Assembly (NCBI RefSeq): GCF_014200405.1
Contig: NZ_JACHBQ010000001.1
Span: 248,001-312,000 of the forward strand
Source: Cryobacterium roopkundense
GTDB lineage: Bacteria; Actinomycetota; Actinomycetes; Actinomycetales; Microbacteriaceae
Reading direction: 5' to 3'
DNA length: 64,000 bases
The notes under the pieces were generated by a model. It did no database searches. It saw nothing but the letters and a program-made list of their open reading frames with translations, and was not told the DNA's origin. Below are positions 18,228 to 27,109 of this stretch, piece by piece (the first letter of the stretch is position 1; the number at the start of each line of letters is the position of its first letter). The translations under genes and the position numbers were made by a program.

Positions 18228-19325
18228 CTAGTCAGTGACGGCGCCGCCGAGACGGAGGCCGCTCTCGGAGTCGAACACGTGCAGGTGGTTCGGCGTAGCG
18301 GTGAGGTACACCGTCTCGCCGGCGTTCGGGTGCGAACGGCCGTCGACGCGGGCGACGATGTCGGTGCGCTTGCCCTCGATGGTGGAGTGGCCGTAGAGGT
18401 AGCCGTCGGCGCCGAGCTCCTCCACTAGGTCGACCTCGATCTGCAGGCCGTCGCCAGCGGTCGTCGACATCTGGATGTCCTCGGGACGAACACCCACGGT
18501 GACCTTCTTGCCGGCGACACTCGCGAGAGTGTCGCGCTGCACGGGGATCGTCGAGGTGCCGAACTTGATGCCACCGTCGACGGTGTCCGCGAGGAACAGG
18601 TTCATTGCGGGGCTGCCGATGAAACCGGCCACGAACACGTTCTGCGGCTTCGCGTACAGGTCGCGGGGCGTGCCGACCTGCTGCAGGATGCCATCCTTCA
18701 GAACGGCGATCCGGTCACCCATGGTGAGCGCCTCCGTCTGGTCGTGGGTCACGTAGACCGTAGTGACACCGAGGCGACGCTGCAGGCTCGCGATCTGCGT
18801 ACGGGTCTGCACGCGCAGTTTGGCGTCGAGGTTGGACAGCGGCTCATCCATCAGAAACACCTGAGGCTGACGCACGATGGCGCGACCCATGGCCACGCGC
18901 TGACGCTGGCCACCGGAGAGCGCCTTGGGCTTGCGGCTCAGGTAGGGCTCGAGGTCGAGCAGCTTGGCGGCTTCGAGCACGCGGGCGGCGCGCTCGTCCT
19001 TGTTGATGCCGGCAATCTTCAGGGCGAAGCCCATGTTCTCGGCAACGGTCATGTGCGGGTAGAGAGCGTAGTTCTGGAAAACCATGGCGATGTCGCGGTC
19101 TTTTGGCGGAACATCCGTCACGTTGCGCTCACCGATGAAGATGTTGCCGTCGTTGACCTCTTCGAGGCCGGCGAGCATGCGCAGGGACGTCGACTTTCCG
19201 CAGCCGGAGGGACCGACGAGAACGAGAAACTCGCCGTCGGCGACCTGCAGGTCGAGCTGGTCAACTGCGGGGCGAGTGGAACCCGGGTAAAGCCGGGTTG
19301 CCTTGTCAAACGTGACTGAAGCCAT
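18228..19325 (-). CDS. msiK: Multi-sugar ABC transporter ATPase (MsiK/UgpC type)
   Basis: 365 residues. Walker A GPSGCGKST (38-46), signature ALSGGQRQRVAMGRA, Walker B FLMDEPLSNLDAK, H-loop VTHDQTEAL, and a C-terminal TOBE/MalK regulatory domain (about 235-365). This type energises several carbohydrate importers in actinobacteria. Fittingly, no permease or binding-protein genes are next to it. GAAGGAG lies 10 nt before the ATG. A CATAAT box on the minus strand (19429-19434) may be its -10, giving a leader of about 95 nt. The gene symbol is by analogy. Confidence 0.93.
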   Translation of the reverse strand: MASVTFDKATRLYPGSTRPAVDQLDLQVADGEFLVLVGPSGCGKSTSLRMLAGLEEVNDGNIFIGERNVTDVPPKDRDIAMVFQNYALYPHMTVAENMGFALKIAGINKDERAARVLEAAKLLDLEPYLSRKPKALSGGQRQRVAMGRAIVRQPQVFLMDEPLSNLDAKLRVQTRTQIASLQRRLGVTTVYVTHDQTEALTMGDRIAVLKDGILQQVGTPRDLYAKPQNVFVAGFIGSPAMNLFLADTVDGGIKFGTSTIPVQRDTLASVAGKKVTVGVRPEDIQMSTTAGDGLQIEVDLVEELGADGYLYGHSTIEGKRTDIVARVDGRSHPNAGETVYLTATPNHLHVFDSESGLRLGGAVTD

Positions 19326-19591
19326 GGTTATTAATCTCCTTCACCGGCAGGAACGTGCCGGACGATCCGTTGTGAATAGGATTTGTCAGTCCGGAGCCTG
19401 CATCGTTGAAAGTGCCGAACCTTTCCATTATGGCATAGGGCCCACGGTGGTCCGTGTGGCCGGCCCGAACAGGGGGGACAGACCCGGCGGCTGTCCGTTT
19501 GGACGATTCCCAGTGTGGGGCCGTATTATTTGCACGGGTACCAGCATTAAAACTGGGGGGATAAACCTTAATCGTGCGGAGCTAGGATTTC

Positions 19592-20506
19592 ATGACAACC
19601 GGCGGACTGAGTGACAAGCGTCCCTCCAAGAACCAGCGACGGGATGCGGCTCGGGAGAAGGCCAAGCAGTTCCGCGTCGACCAGAAGAAGAAAGAGCGCC
19701 GCAACAAGGTGCTGCTGCAGGGCGGCGTCGGCCTCGCGGCGATCGGCATCGTCGTCGTCGTGGCCCTCGTGATCATGAACTCAATTCGCCCGGCCGTTCC
19801 CGGCCCGGCGAATATGGCGAGCGACGGGATTCTCCTCGGCGAGGGAATGACGGCGGTCACGACGAGTGCCCTCCAGCCGGAGGCCACCCCCGTGGCGTCC
19901 AAGCCTGACGCGACGGGAACCGTAGCCAACATTCGGGTCTACGTCGACTACCTCTGCCCGTTCTGCGGCGACTTCGAAACCACCAACGGCGAGCAGATTG
20001 CGAAGTGGGTTGAGTCGGGCGCTGCCACAGTGGAGATTCATCCGATCGCCATCCTGACCGGGCGCTCCGCCGGCAGTCAGTACTCGCTGCGAGCCGCGAA
20101 TGCCGCGGCCTGCGTGGCGAACTACTCGCCCGACGACTTCTACGCCTTCAACTCGGCGATGTTCGTCGACCAGCCGGAAGAAAACACTGTGGGGCGCAGC
20201 GACGCTGACCTGCAGGAGCTGGTGAAGAACTCCGGTGTCAGCACGTCGCTCAGTCAGATCGACACGTGTATCACGGACGAGACCTACAAGTCCTGGGTAA
20301 TCGCGGCCACCGACCGGGCGACCGGGGGGCCGATTGCTAATTCGCCGCTGGAGGCAATCGCCCAGACGCCTACGGTGCTCGTGGACGGCAAGCAGTATCA
20401 GGGCAGCCTCGGTGACCCGAAGGAATTTGCGGCCTTCGTTCTGCAGTCGGTGGGGGAAAGCTACTCCACGTCGACACCCACCCCCTCGGCGACTCCGGCT
20501 GGATAG
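19592..20506 (+). CDS. Membrane-anchored DsbA-like thioredoxin-fold protein
   Basis: 304 residues: a basic cytoplasmic N-terminus (1-40), one membrane helix (about 42-63), then an extracellular thioredoxin fold with a CPFC active site (C122 and C125 in YLCPFCGDFE) and a cis-Pro region AQTPTVLVDGKQY. The C-terminus ends in Ser/Thr/Pro. The architecture fits actinobacterial MDP-type disulfide oxidoreductases, which form disulfides in secreted proteins. AGGA lies 4-5 nt before the ATG. A hairpin and tRNA-Thr follow. Confidence 0.9.
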   Translation: MTTGGLSDKRPSKNQRRDAAREKAKQFRVDQKKKERRNKVLLQGGVGLAAIGIVVVVALVIMNSIRPAVPGPANMASDGILLGEGMTAVTTSALQPEATPVASKPDATGTVANIRVYVDYLCPFCGDFETTNGEQIAKWVESGAATVEIHPIAILTGRSAGSQYSLRAANAAACVANYSPDDFYAFNSAMFVDQPEENTVGRSDADLQELVKNSGVSTSLSQIDTCITDETYKSWVIAATDRATGGPIANSPLEAIAQTPTVLVDGKQYQGSLGDPKEFAAFVLQSVGESYSTSTPTPSATPAG

Positions 20507-20521
20507 CCTAGGATGGTTGCT

Positions 20522-20539
20522 TGAGGCGGAAACGCCTCA
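20522..20539 (+). terminator. Short hairpin before tRNA-Thr
   Basis: TGAGGCG (20522-20528) pairs with CGCCTCA (20533-20539) around GAAA. It could end the dsbA-like transcript or be part of the tRNA leader. A TAGGAT box at 20509-20514 could promote the tRNA. Confidence 0.5.
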
Positions 20540-20540
20540 T

Positions 20541-20616
20541 GCCGGCCTGGCGCAATTGGTAGCGCACCACTCTTGTAAAGTGGGGGTTACGGGTTCAAGT
20601 CCCGTGGCCGGCCCCA
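20541..20616 (+). tRNA. tRNA-Thr (anticodon TGT)
   Basis: Acceptor GCCGGCC/GGCCGGC, D arm GCGC...GCGC, anticodon stem CCACT/AGTGG with loop CTTGTAA (TGT at 20574-20576), T arm ACGGG-TTCAAGT-CCCGT. CCA is encoded (20614-20616). Confidence 0.97.
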
Positions 20617-20659
20617 TTTTCCGCGGCAGATCGGCCACGAGTGCCGCGGGACGGGCGCC

Positions 20660-21091
20660 TCAGACCAACACTGAACTGAGCAGCAGACTTGTTTCGCTGT
20701 TCACAATGCCGTCGACCGAGCGGATGCGGCCCAGCAGTCGGTCGAAATTGCCCAGCGAGTCCGTACGCAGCTCCGCCACGAGGTCCCAGCCGCCATTAGT
20801 CGTGTGCAGCGCGTGCACTTCCGAGAACCCACGCAGCTTGCGGATCACGGCGTCTGTCGAGCGCCCCTCCACCTCGAGCAGCGCGATTGCCCGAATCGAT
20901 GACGGGTCGCGATCTTCGCGCACACGAACCGAGAACCCCACGACGGTTCCGGAATGCACCAGGCGGTCGAGCCGAGCCGTCACAGTCGAGCGGGTCACTT
21001 CAAGCTCGCGGGCGAGGCTCGCCACGGATTCCCGTGCGTTCACGCGAAGCAAGGCCAGTAGTCGGCGGTCAAGATCGTCCAGGGTCGTCAT
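20660..21091 (-). CDS. Lrp/AsnC-family transcriptional regulator
   Basis: 143 residues: an N-terminal helix-turn-helix (LDDLDRRLLALLRVNARESV, then LARELEVTRSTVTARLDRL) and a C-terminal RAM effector domain (about 65-143). It diverges from the ornithine cyclodeaminase and CtlX-like genes, so it probably regulates them in response to arginine, ornithine or citrulline. A TACAGT box ends 7 nt before the ATG. Inverted repeats between the two genes are candidate operators. Earlier in-frame ATGs would extend into the promoter region. Confidence 0.93.
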   Translation of the reverse strand: MTTLDDLDRRLLALLRVNARESVASLARELEVTRSTVTARLDRLVHSGTVVGFSVRVREDRDPSSIRAIALLEVEGRSTDAVIRKLRGFSEVHALHTTNGGWDLVAELRTDSLGNFDRLLGRIRSVDGIVNSETSLLLSSVLV

Positions 21092-21113
21092 TGCACTAAC
21101 TGTACGGTCGTAG

Positions 21114-21152
21114 TCAGCAAACTGCGCGATTTGCTGAGCAAAACAATGCTCA
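21114..21152. promoter_or_regulatory. Candidate Lrp operator between divergent genes
   Basis: TCAGCAAA-N8-TTTGCTGA (21114-21137) is a perfect inverted repeat. It overlaps a second one, TGAGCA-N6-TGCTCA (21135-21152). Both lie just upstream of the regulator's own -10 box and before the cyclodeaminase start. Confidence 0.55.
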
Positions 21153-21217
21153 TCCGACATGGCGGTCGCACATCGCCTATCCGTAGCGTAGAAGTACCAA
21201 CGAGAGAGGGGGCGCCC

Positions 21218-22249
21218 GTGGTGCGCTTCGTAGATGTAGCCAACATGACCAAATGGATCGCCGAGCAGGGCGTCGAGCCCATCATCACGGGCATGGTCGA
21301 CTACCTCGAACGAGACTTTCTGCGCTGGGAGAGCTTCGATAAGACCTCGCGGGTGCCGAGCCACTCCCCGTCCGGCGTGATCGAGCTGATGCCCACGAGC
21401 GACGACGAAACCTACGCGTTCAAGTATGTCAACGGCCACCCCCTGAACCCGAGCAATGGCTTCCAGACGGTGACAGCCTTCGGCGTACTCGCGAACGTCT
21501 CTAACGGCTACCCCACGTTCTGGTCGGAGATGACCCTGCTCACAGCCCTCCGCACTGGCGCTACGAGCGCCATGGTCGCCAAGCTCCTCGCCAGGCCCGG
21601 CGCCACCACGATGGCCCTCATCGGCGCCGGCACCCAGTCCGAATTCCAGGCTCTGGCCTTCCGCGCCATCCTCGGCATCACCCGGCTGCGTATCTGGGAC
21701 ACCGACCCCGCCGCGATCGAGAAGTTCGTTCGCAACGTCGAACCCCTCGGCTTCGACGTGGTCGTGGCAACGGATGCCCGTGACGCCGTTCGCGGCGCCG
21801 ACATCGTGACCACCTGCACCGCCGACAAGGCAAACGCCACCATCCTCACAGCCGACATGATCGAGCCCGGCATGCACTTGAATGCGATCGGCGGAGACTG
21901 CCCCGGCAAGACCGAACTCGACGCCGAGATCCTGCGCCGCGGCACCGTTTTCGTGGAGTTCCCTCCGCAGACCCGCATCGAAGGCGAGATTCAGCAGCTG
22001 GAAGCCGACTCCCCGATCACCGAGATCTGGCAAGTGCTCGCCGGCCAGGCCGCCGGCCGTACCTCGGCCGAACAGGTGACGGTCTTCGATTCCGTCGGCT
22101 TCGCCATCGAGGACTTCTCCGCCCTGCGCTACGTGCGCGACGCCGTCGATGGAACCCGCTTCTTCGAGGAGGTCGACCTGATCGCCAACCCCGTCAACCC
22201 CAAGGACCTCTTCGGCCTCGTGGCAGCGGCCGTTCCGGCGCTCGTCTAA
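21218..22249 (+). CDS. ocd: Ornithine cyclodeaminase
   Basis: 343 residues of the OCD/mu-crystallin family. The Rossmann NAD loop is visible (LIGAGTQSEFQALAF), as are the substrate-region K/R residues (TFWSEMTLLTALRTGATSA). It converts ornithine to proline and ammonia. I chose the GTG at 21218 (VVRFVDV) because an AGAGGGGG ribosome site precedes it; the open frame extends to 21131, but that segment holds the candidate operator. The stop is 12 nt before the CtlX-like gene, so they form one operon. Confidence 0.9.
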   Translation: MVRFVDVANMTKWIAEQGVEPIITGMVDYLERDFLRWESFDKTSRVPSHSPSGVIELMPTSDDETYAFKYVNGHPLNPSNGFQTVTAFGVLANVSNGYPTFWSEMTLLTALRTGATSAMVAKLLARPGATTMALIGAGTQSEFQALAFRAILGITRLRIWDTDPAAIEKFVRNVEPLGFDVVVATDARDAVRGADIVTTCTADKANATILTADMIEPGMHLNAIGGDCPGKTELDAEILRRGTVFVEFPPQTRIEGEIQQLEADSPITEIWQVLAGQAAGRTSAEQVTVFDSVGFAIEDFSALRYVRDAVDGTRFFEEVDLIANPVNPKDLFGLVAAAVPALV

Positions 22250-22261
22250 GCCCTGGCGAAC

Positions 22262-23257
22262 ATGTCGGCACAGGCTCCGCGCGCGGCCGTTCTCGTTCGT
22301 CCGCACCACTTCCATCCCAATCCGCAGACCCAGGCCGACAACTCCTTCCAGTCCGCGGTCGTGTCCGGCGCCGACGCCACGCTCGCGGCTCGTGCCTTCG
22401 ACGAAGTCACGGCCGCGGCCGCCGTCCTGCAGGCGCACGGCGTCACCGTGCACCTCTTCGACGACGACCGGGACGTGACACCCGACAGCGTCTTCCCGAA
22501 CAACTGGTTTTCGACGCATGCCGGCGGGCACGTTGCCCTCTACCCGATGTACGCCCCGAATCGTCGCAGCGAGCGTCGTTCCGACATCGTCGAACTGCTC
22601 AAGGAGCGCTACCGCGTTCAGGACGTCATCGACTACTCCGGCCTCGAGCACGACGGCATCTACCTCGAAGGCACCGGCGCCATGGTGCTCGACCACGTGA
22701 GCCGGGTGGCCTACGTGGCTCGCTCGCACAGAGCCGACCCGATCGCCCTCGAGCGGTTCTGCACCAACTTCGGCTATGAACCGATGGCCTTCGACGCCGT
22801 CGACGAGTCGGGCACGGCCTGTTATCACACCAACGTGATGATGTGCATCGCCACCGATTTCGCCCTGATTAGTCTCGACATGATCACCTCGCCTGCCCGC
22901 CGCCAGGAAGTTTCCGAGCGGCTCGCGGCACCCGGCCGAACCGTGCTCGACCTCAGCCATGCGCAGATTCGCAACTTTGTGGGCAACGCCATCGAGCTGC
23001 GTGGGTCGGCCGGGCGCGTTCTCGCGCTCTCCCGCCGGGCACTGAACGCGCTCACGCCGAGGCAGCTCGGCGTAATCGAGTCGAGTGCCGCCGTGGTTCC
23101 GCTCGATGTTCCGACCATCGAGCTCGCCGGCGGATCCGTGCGGTGCATGATCGCCGGCATCCATCTGGAGGAACGCCCCGGACCGCCCGCCGTCGCATCG
23201 ACCCCGCAACGGGTGCACCGTGGTGTGACAACGGGGGCGCGCATCTACGCCGCCTGA
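22262..23257 (+). CDS. ctlX: CtlX-type citrulline hydrolase (amidinotransferase/arginine deiminase fold)
   Basis: 331 residues. Guanidino-modifying enzyme motifs are present: FPNNWFSTH, EGTGAMVLDH, the catalytic His in CYHTNVMM (H189) and the nucleophilic Cys in GGSVRCMIAG (C295). The N-terminus and motif order match citrulline-utilisation hydrolase CtlX. Such an enzyme would release ornithine from citrulline, which the adjacent cyclodeaminase would turn into proline. Arginine deiminase-like activity is an alternative. Confidence 0.85.
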   Translation: MSAQAPRAAVLVRPHHFHPNPQTQADNSFQSAVVSGADATLAARAFDEVTAAAAVLQAHGVTVHLFDDDRDVTPDSVFPNNWFSTHAGGHVALYPMYAPNRRSERRSDIVELLKERYRVQDVIDYSGLEHDGIYLEGTGAMVLDHVSRVAYVARSHRADPIALERFCTNFGYEPMAFDAVDESGTACYHTNVMMCIATDFALISLDMITSPARRQEVSERLAAPGRTVLDLSHAQIRNFVGNAIELRGSAGRVLALSRRALNALTPRQLGVIESSAAVVPLDVPTIELAGGSVRCMIAGIHLEERPGPPAVASTPQRVHRGVTTGARIYAA

Positions 23258-23447
23258 CCGCGCCGACTCCTCGTCGTCGGTGGCGAATTCAAGACATCCT
23301 CACCACCGAGACCGACGTCCCGCAGCACTTCGGGGTGGCAGCTACCCTGCGCGGAAAATGTCCTGAATGCGCCACCTGCGCGGCACACGCGTGGCATCGG
23401 CGGGGCGAGCGGATGTCGGCGCCGAGCCGGCGGCATCCGTCTCCCTC

Positions 23448-23453
23448 TAGGAT
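23448..23453 (+). promoter_or_regulatory. -10 box for the YdcZ-type transporter gene
   Basis: TAGGAT ends 7 nt before the GTG at 23461, the leaderless spacing seen for several genes here. Confidence 0.55.
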
Positions 23454-23460
23454 TACCTGA

Positions 23461-24456
23461 GTGACAGAACTGCGAACCCACCACGCTGTGAGCGATCCCG
23501 CTGTGTCGACCCGGTCAGTACTTCCGGTATGGCTCGCCGTGGTCTTCTCGGTGCTGATCGGCGCGATGTATGCCGTGCAGTCTCGCGTGAACGGCGAGCT
23601 CGGCGTTCGGATCGGCGACGGATTCACGGCGGCAGTGATCTCCTTCGGCTCCGGCCTCGTGCTGCTCTCCGTCGCCATGCTGTTGTGGCCCACCGGTCGG
23701 CGGGGACTCACCCGGGTGGGCGAGGCCGTGCGCGGCGGGGAACTCTCCTGGTGGCACCTGTTCGGCGGGGTGTCTGGCGCGCTCTTCGTGCTGTCGCAGG
23801 GGCTGGCAGCCTCCCTCCTGGGACTCGCTCTCTTCTCGGTGGCCATCGTGGCCGGCCAGACGATCAGTGGGTTGCTCATGGACCAATTCGGGGTCGGCCC
23901 CGGAGGCAAACGGCCCCTCACCGCGACCAAGGTCATTGGAGTCCTCGTGGCGCTGGCGGCTGTGGCGTGGACGGTCTCCGGCCAGCTGAAGAGCGACGTT
24001 CCCCTGTGGTTGCTCTGGCTGCCGCTCGCGGCCGGCATCGCGCAGGGCTGGCAGCAGGCCGTAAACGGGCACGTGCGCATCCTGGCCCGCAGCGCCCTCA
24101 CCGCGACTTTCCTCAACTTTCTCACCGGAACGATCGCGCTATTTCTTGCGGCCGTGCTGCACGGCCTTGCCGTGGGCTTCCCCACCGCCCTGCCGACGTC
24201 CCCGTGGCTGTACCTCGGCGGGGCCATCGGCTGCATCTTCATCGCCGGCGCCGCCGTCGTGGTGCGCACCACGGGCGTGCTGCTGCTCGGGCTGTCCATC
24301 GTGGCGGGCCAACTGCTCTGCGCCCTCGCCATCGACCTGATCGCGCCCACGTCCGGGCACCCGCTGGGCCTCACGACCGTCGGGGGAACGGCGCTCGCGC
24401 TCGCCGCCGTGGTCATCGTGGGATTCCGCTGGCGGCTGGTCGGACGCCGACGCTAA
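23461..24456 (+). CDS. YdcZ/DUF606-type DMT superfamily transporter
   Basis: 331 residues with about ten hydrophobic helices arranged as two similar halves, each beginning with a helix and an N/Q-R-V-N-G-type loop (QSRVNGELG in the first half, QQAVNGHVR in the second). This duplication is typical of the YdcZ branch of the drug/metabolite transporters. The substrate is unknown. It starts with GTG. It faces the nitroreductase gene across 13 bp, with no obvious terminator. Confidence 0.85.
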   Translation: MTELRTHHAVSDPAVSTRSVLPVWLAVVFSVLIGAMYAVQSRVNGELGVRIGDGFTAAVISFGSGLVLLSVAMLLWPTGRRGLTRVGEAVRGGELSWWHLFGGVSGALFVLSQGLAASLLGLALFSVAIVAGQTISGLLMDQFGVGPGGKRPLTATKVIGVLVALAAVAWTVSGQLKSDVPLWLLWLPLAAGIAQGWQQAVNGHVRILARSALTATFLNFLTGTIALFLAAVLHGLAVGFPTALPTSPWLYLGGAIGCIFIAGAAVVVRTTGVLLLGLSIVAGQLLCALAIDLIAPTSGHPLGLTTVGGTALALAAVVIVGFRWRLVGRRR

Positions 24457-24469
24457 AGCGGGTCGGGAG

Positions 24470-25036
24470 TCAGAGCGCGCTGAGGTAGTCGCAGGGGTCG
24501 ATCACGGCGCGATTACCCGCCGTGCAGTCGGCGGGTACGCCGCCCACGTAGAGCCAGCCGAGCAGCTCCTCCGACGGGGCGAGGGCATGCACCAGGCGCA
24601 CCGACTTGGCACGCACGAGCGGCCCGGTGCGCCACATCACGCCCCAGCCGGCGGCGCCCAACAGCAGGCTGAGCAGATGCGCGACCCCGGCGGCCGCGGC
24701 GTCTTGCTCCCAGACCTGTACCGGGGTGTCGTCGCGGCGGCAGGCCACGATCGCCACGAGCAGCGGAGCTCGGAGCGGTTTCCGTCGTAGCTTGGCGGCG
24801 TCTTCGTCCGTGCAGACAGATGCCGTGACGAACGCGTCGCCCAGGCGCTCGCGCGCCTCGCCTCGCAGCTCGATTAAACGCCAGGGACGCAGAGACGCGT
24901 GGTCCGCTGCCCGCGCGGCCGCGGCTACGAGGGGCAGCAGCTCGGCCTGGGTGGGAGCCTCTGCGGTCACCTGGGAATGAGATCGGCGATTCGCGACGGC
25001 CGCGAGAACCCCCGATTCGTGGCCGTCGCTCGGCAT
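24470..25036 (-). CDS. Nitroreductase-family protein
   Basis: 188 residues with the FMN-binding pattern of short nitroreductases: ANRRSHSQVT near the N-terminus, ASLRPWRLIELRG, and LLLGAAGWGVMWRTGP. It probably reduces nitro compounds or quinones with NAD(P)H; the substrate is unknown. The ATG at 25036 is 2 nt downstream of the msrB stop, so both are one operon, which fits an oxidative-stress role. The longer open frame upstream is the msrB region read in another frame. Confidence 0.88.
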   Translation of the reverse strand: MPSDGHESGVLAAVANRRSHSQVTAEAPTQAELLPLVAAAARAADHASLRPWRLIELRGEARERLGDAFVTASVCTDEDAAKLRRKPLRAPLLVAIVACRRDDTPVQVWEQDAAAAGVAHLLSLLLGAAGWGVMWRTGPLVRAKSVRLVHALAPSEELLGWLYVGGVPADCTAGNRAVIDPCDYLSAL

Positions 25037-25038
25037 CG

Positions 25039-25440
25039 TTATTCTGCAGCCGTGAAGTTGAGCGAAATTGAGTTCATGCAGTACCGGTCGCCGGTGGGCG
25101 TGCCGAAACCGTCGTCGAAGACGTGGCCGAGGTGCGAGTCGCAGTTCGCGCAACGAACTTCGGTGCGCACGGTGCCAAGGGAGCGGTCTTCGATGAGCTT
25201 CACGGCTTCCGGGCGCACCGACTCGTAAAAGCTGGGCCAGCCGCACCCGGAGTCGAATTTCGTGCCGCTCTGGAACAGCTCGGCGTTGCACGCGCCGCAC
25301 GTGTAAATGCCCGAGCGAGATTCGTCGAGCAGCTCACCGGTCCACGGACGTTCGGTGCCCGCTTCGCGCAGAACCGCATACTTCTCGGGGGAGAGTTCCT
25401 CGCGCCATTGAGCGTCTGACTTCGTGACCTCGTGGTCCAT
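25039..25440 (-). CDS. msrB: Peptide-methionine (R)-S-oxide reductase
   Basis: 133 residues. Two CxxC zinc pairs (CGAC and CANC), the substrate region SGCGWPSFY, LGHVFDDG, and the catalytic Cys in DRYCMNSISL are all present. It repairs methionine-R-sulfoxide in proteins. GAAGGGA lies about 7 nt before the ATG at 25440. A 235-bp divergent region separates it from the DUF3263 gene. Confidence 0.97.
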   Translation of the reverse strand: MDHEVTKSDAQWREELSPEKYAVLREAGTERPWTGELLDESRSGIYTCGACNAELFQSGTKFDSGCGWPSFYESVRPEAVKLIEDRSLGTVRTEVRCANCDSHLGHVFDDGFGTPTGDRYCMNSISLNFTAAE

Positions 25441-25675
25441 GGTGATTCCCTTCGTTACGCAGGTCCCGCAAACGCGTGACCACTCTCTCAAATTGATCTA
25501 CTCCAGACTAAACTCATGGGGCCTCGGCGGCATTCCGCTTTCGGGCAGGTTCAGGCGAATCGTCAGGCGAAACGCGGCCCGCCCGGCTCGGTGCGGCCAA
25601 CAACCAGCCGGGCTGAATAGGATGACGGTGTTGCACGATCCCCGTGCCTCGCAGGGCCGGATGAGGAGGTGTCAC

Positions 25676-25972
25676 GTGGACGGTGCGCGTGAACCGACTT
25701 CCCCCGGCAGCGGCGAGACCCCGCAGCTGGCGGAACGCGACACGGCGATCCTCGCCTTCGAAGGCCGCTGGTGGAGAAGCCCCGGCGCCAAGGAGGAAGC
25801 CATTCGGCTGGAATTCTCGCTTTCGGCGGCCCGCTATTATCAGCTTCTGGCCGTGTTGATCGATTCGCCGCTCGCGCTGGCTTACGATCCCATGCTGGTC
25901 AAGCGTCTGCAACGGATGCGGGAAGCTCGCGCCGTAGCGAGAGCCGGGCGCTCCCTCACCCTGCGCGACTGA
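25676..25972 (+). CDS. DUF3263 protein
   Basis: 98 residues. The core LAFEGRWWRSPGAKEEAIR and FSLSAARYYQLL define DUF3263, a small actinobacterial family with a helix-turn-helix-like look, possibly DNA binding. The GTG at 25676 has a strong GAGGAGG site; the -10 TAGGAT (25618-25623) gives a leader of about 45 nt. It precedes the LytR_C gene by about 50 nt, a common arrangement in actinobacteria. Function is not known. Confidence 0.85.
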   Translation: MDGAREPTSPGSGETPQLAERDTAILAFEGRWWRSPGAKEEAIRLEFSLSAARYYQLLAVLIDSPLALAYDPMLVKRLQRMREARAVARAGRSLTLRD

Positions 25973-26023
25973 TCCTCATCCCTTCACATCGAGACCCCGA
26001 CCAAGGACCGAACCAGACCTACG

Positions 26024-26587
26024 ATGCCCACTCATGACGTACGCGACAGATTCGACCACCTTCCGCACGATCTCCATCGCGTGGGCGCACACCGTGCTCC
26101 CGGACGCAAGGGGCGAGGCTGGGTGGCGTTCTGGTGGGCTCTGGGCGCAACCATCGCCCTGATTGCCGCCGGAGTGTTCGGAATCTTGTCCCTCAACGAC
26201 AGGCTGAACATCAGCATTCCCGGCATCTCGGCCTCCGCCGATCCCAGTGCCTCCGCAGAGCCGTCAGCGGAGCCGACGCCCGTGGCCACGGTGGATCCCG
26301 CTCTCAGCGTGACGGTGCTCAACGGATCGTCATCGAACGGGGTGGCGGCATCCGCTGCGGGCACCCTCGAAGAAGCCGGTTGGACCGTGGGCGCCACGAG
26401 CAACGCGAACTCCCAGGACCAGCCCGCGACCATCATCTACTACGCGGACGCGTCACTTGAAGGCGCGGCTCTCGGAGTGGTGCAGTCACTGCCCGGTGCG
26501 ACCATTCTGCTCGCCGACGATTTCGTCGACTCCGGTGCAGACCTGACCGTGGTCATCGGGAACGATTATGTGGCTCCCCCGGAGTAG
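26024..26587 (+). CDS. LytR C-terminal-domain membrane protein
   Basis: 187 residues: a short cytoplasmic N-terminus, one membrane helix (about 33-55), a Ser/Ala/Pro linker with PSASAEPSAEP, and a C-terminal LytR_C domain (about 95-185; SVTVLNGSSSNGVAASAAGT). LytR_C domains occur on cell-wall-linked proteins, but this one lacks the LCP catalytic domain. It probably acts at the outer surface. It follows DUF3263 on the same strand. Confidence 0.88.
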   Translation: MPTHDVRDRFDHLPHDLHRVGAHRAPGRKGRGWVAFWWALGATIALIAAGVFGILSLNDRLNISIPGISASADPSASAEPSAEPTPVATVDPALSVTVLNGSSSNGVAASAAGTLEEAGWTVGATSNANSQDQPATIIYYADASLEGAALGVVQSLPGATILLADDFVDSGADLTVVIGNDYVAPPE

Positions 26588-26688
26588 GTTTCACCCGAAG
26601 ATCCGCATGATCCCGGGCGCAGACCGATCGTTCTACTAGCGACGATATGTGCCCGCGTCAACCCCCTTTTCTTCTCTCGCCGCTTCGC

Positions 26689-26837
26689 TACTATCTGGTG
26701 TGGTCAAACGTTTAATTCGCGCACACAGCTCTCGCGAGAGGGCAGGGCACGCGAGCTGAATGATCGCAGCTTCTGCGGCAGGCCCGGTACGGCCAATGGG
26801 CAGTTGCCGACGCAATCACAGCACCAAGGAGTAACAC
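26689..26837 (+). promoter_or_regulatory. cspA promoter and long 5' leader
   Basis: TACTAT (26689-26694) is a good -10 box and would give a leader of about 135 nt. The leader holds a perfect CTCTCGCGAGAG palindrome and further GC hairpins and ends in AAGGAG. Long structured leaders are typical of cold-shock mRNAs, where they act as temperature switches. Confidence 0.5.
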
Positions 26838-27041
26838 ATGGCGAACGGAACCGTGAAGTGGTTCAACGCTGAAAAGGGTTTCGGCTTCATCACCGTTGAT
26901 GGGGGAGGGCAAGACGTTTTCGTCCACTACTCCGCCATCGACATGAGCGGATACAAGGTTCTGGAGGAAGGCCAGCAGGTCGTCTTCGAGGTCGGTGCGG
27001 GAGCCAAAGGCCCCCAGGCCGAGTCGGTTCGTCCGGCCTAA
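26838..27041 (+). CDS. cspA: Cold-shock protein (CspA family)
   Basis: 67 residues forming one cold-shock domain with both RNA-binding motifs (GFGFIT for RNP1, VFVHYSAI for RNP2). It binds single-stranded RNA and DNA and melts mRNA structure, especially after cold shock. AAGGAG precedes the ATG by 7 nt. A second, longer cold-shock protein is encoded at 43987. Confidence 0.97.
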   Translation: MANGTVKWFNAEKGFGFITVDGGGQDVFVHYSAIDMSGYKVLEEGQQVVFEVGAGAKGPQAESVRPA

Positions 27042-27067
27042 GGGTCCAATTTCAAGGCACACCCCCG

Positions 27068-27101
27068 ACTAACGCCGCCCGGTGCTACGGGCGGCGTTAG
27101 T
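27068..27101 (+). terminator. Terminator after cspA
   Basis: ACTAACGCCGCCCG (27068-27081) pairs over 14 bp with CGGGCGGCGTTAGT (27088-27101) around a 6-nt loop. No T run. Confidence 0.8.
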
Positions 27102-27109
27102 GTGTCGAG

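Noticed and set aside
20660..23218. 852-residue minus-strand frame ending in the Lrp regulator
   Set aside because: Only the last 143 codons are real. The remainder is antisense to the ornithine cyclodeaminase and CtlX genes and crosses the regulator's promoter.
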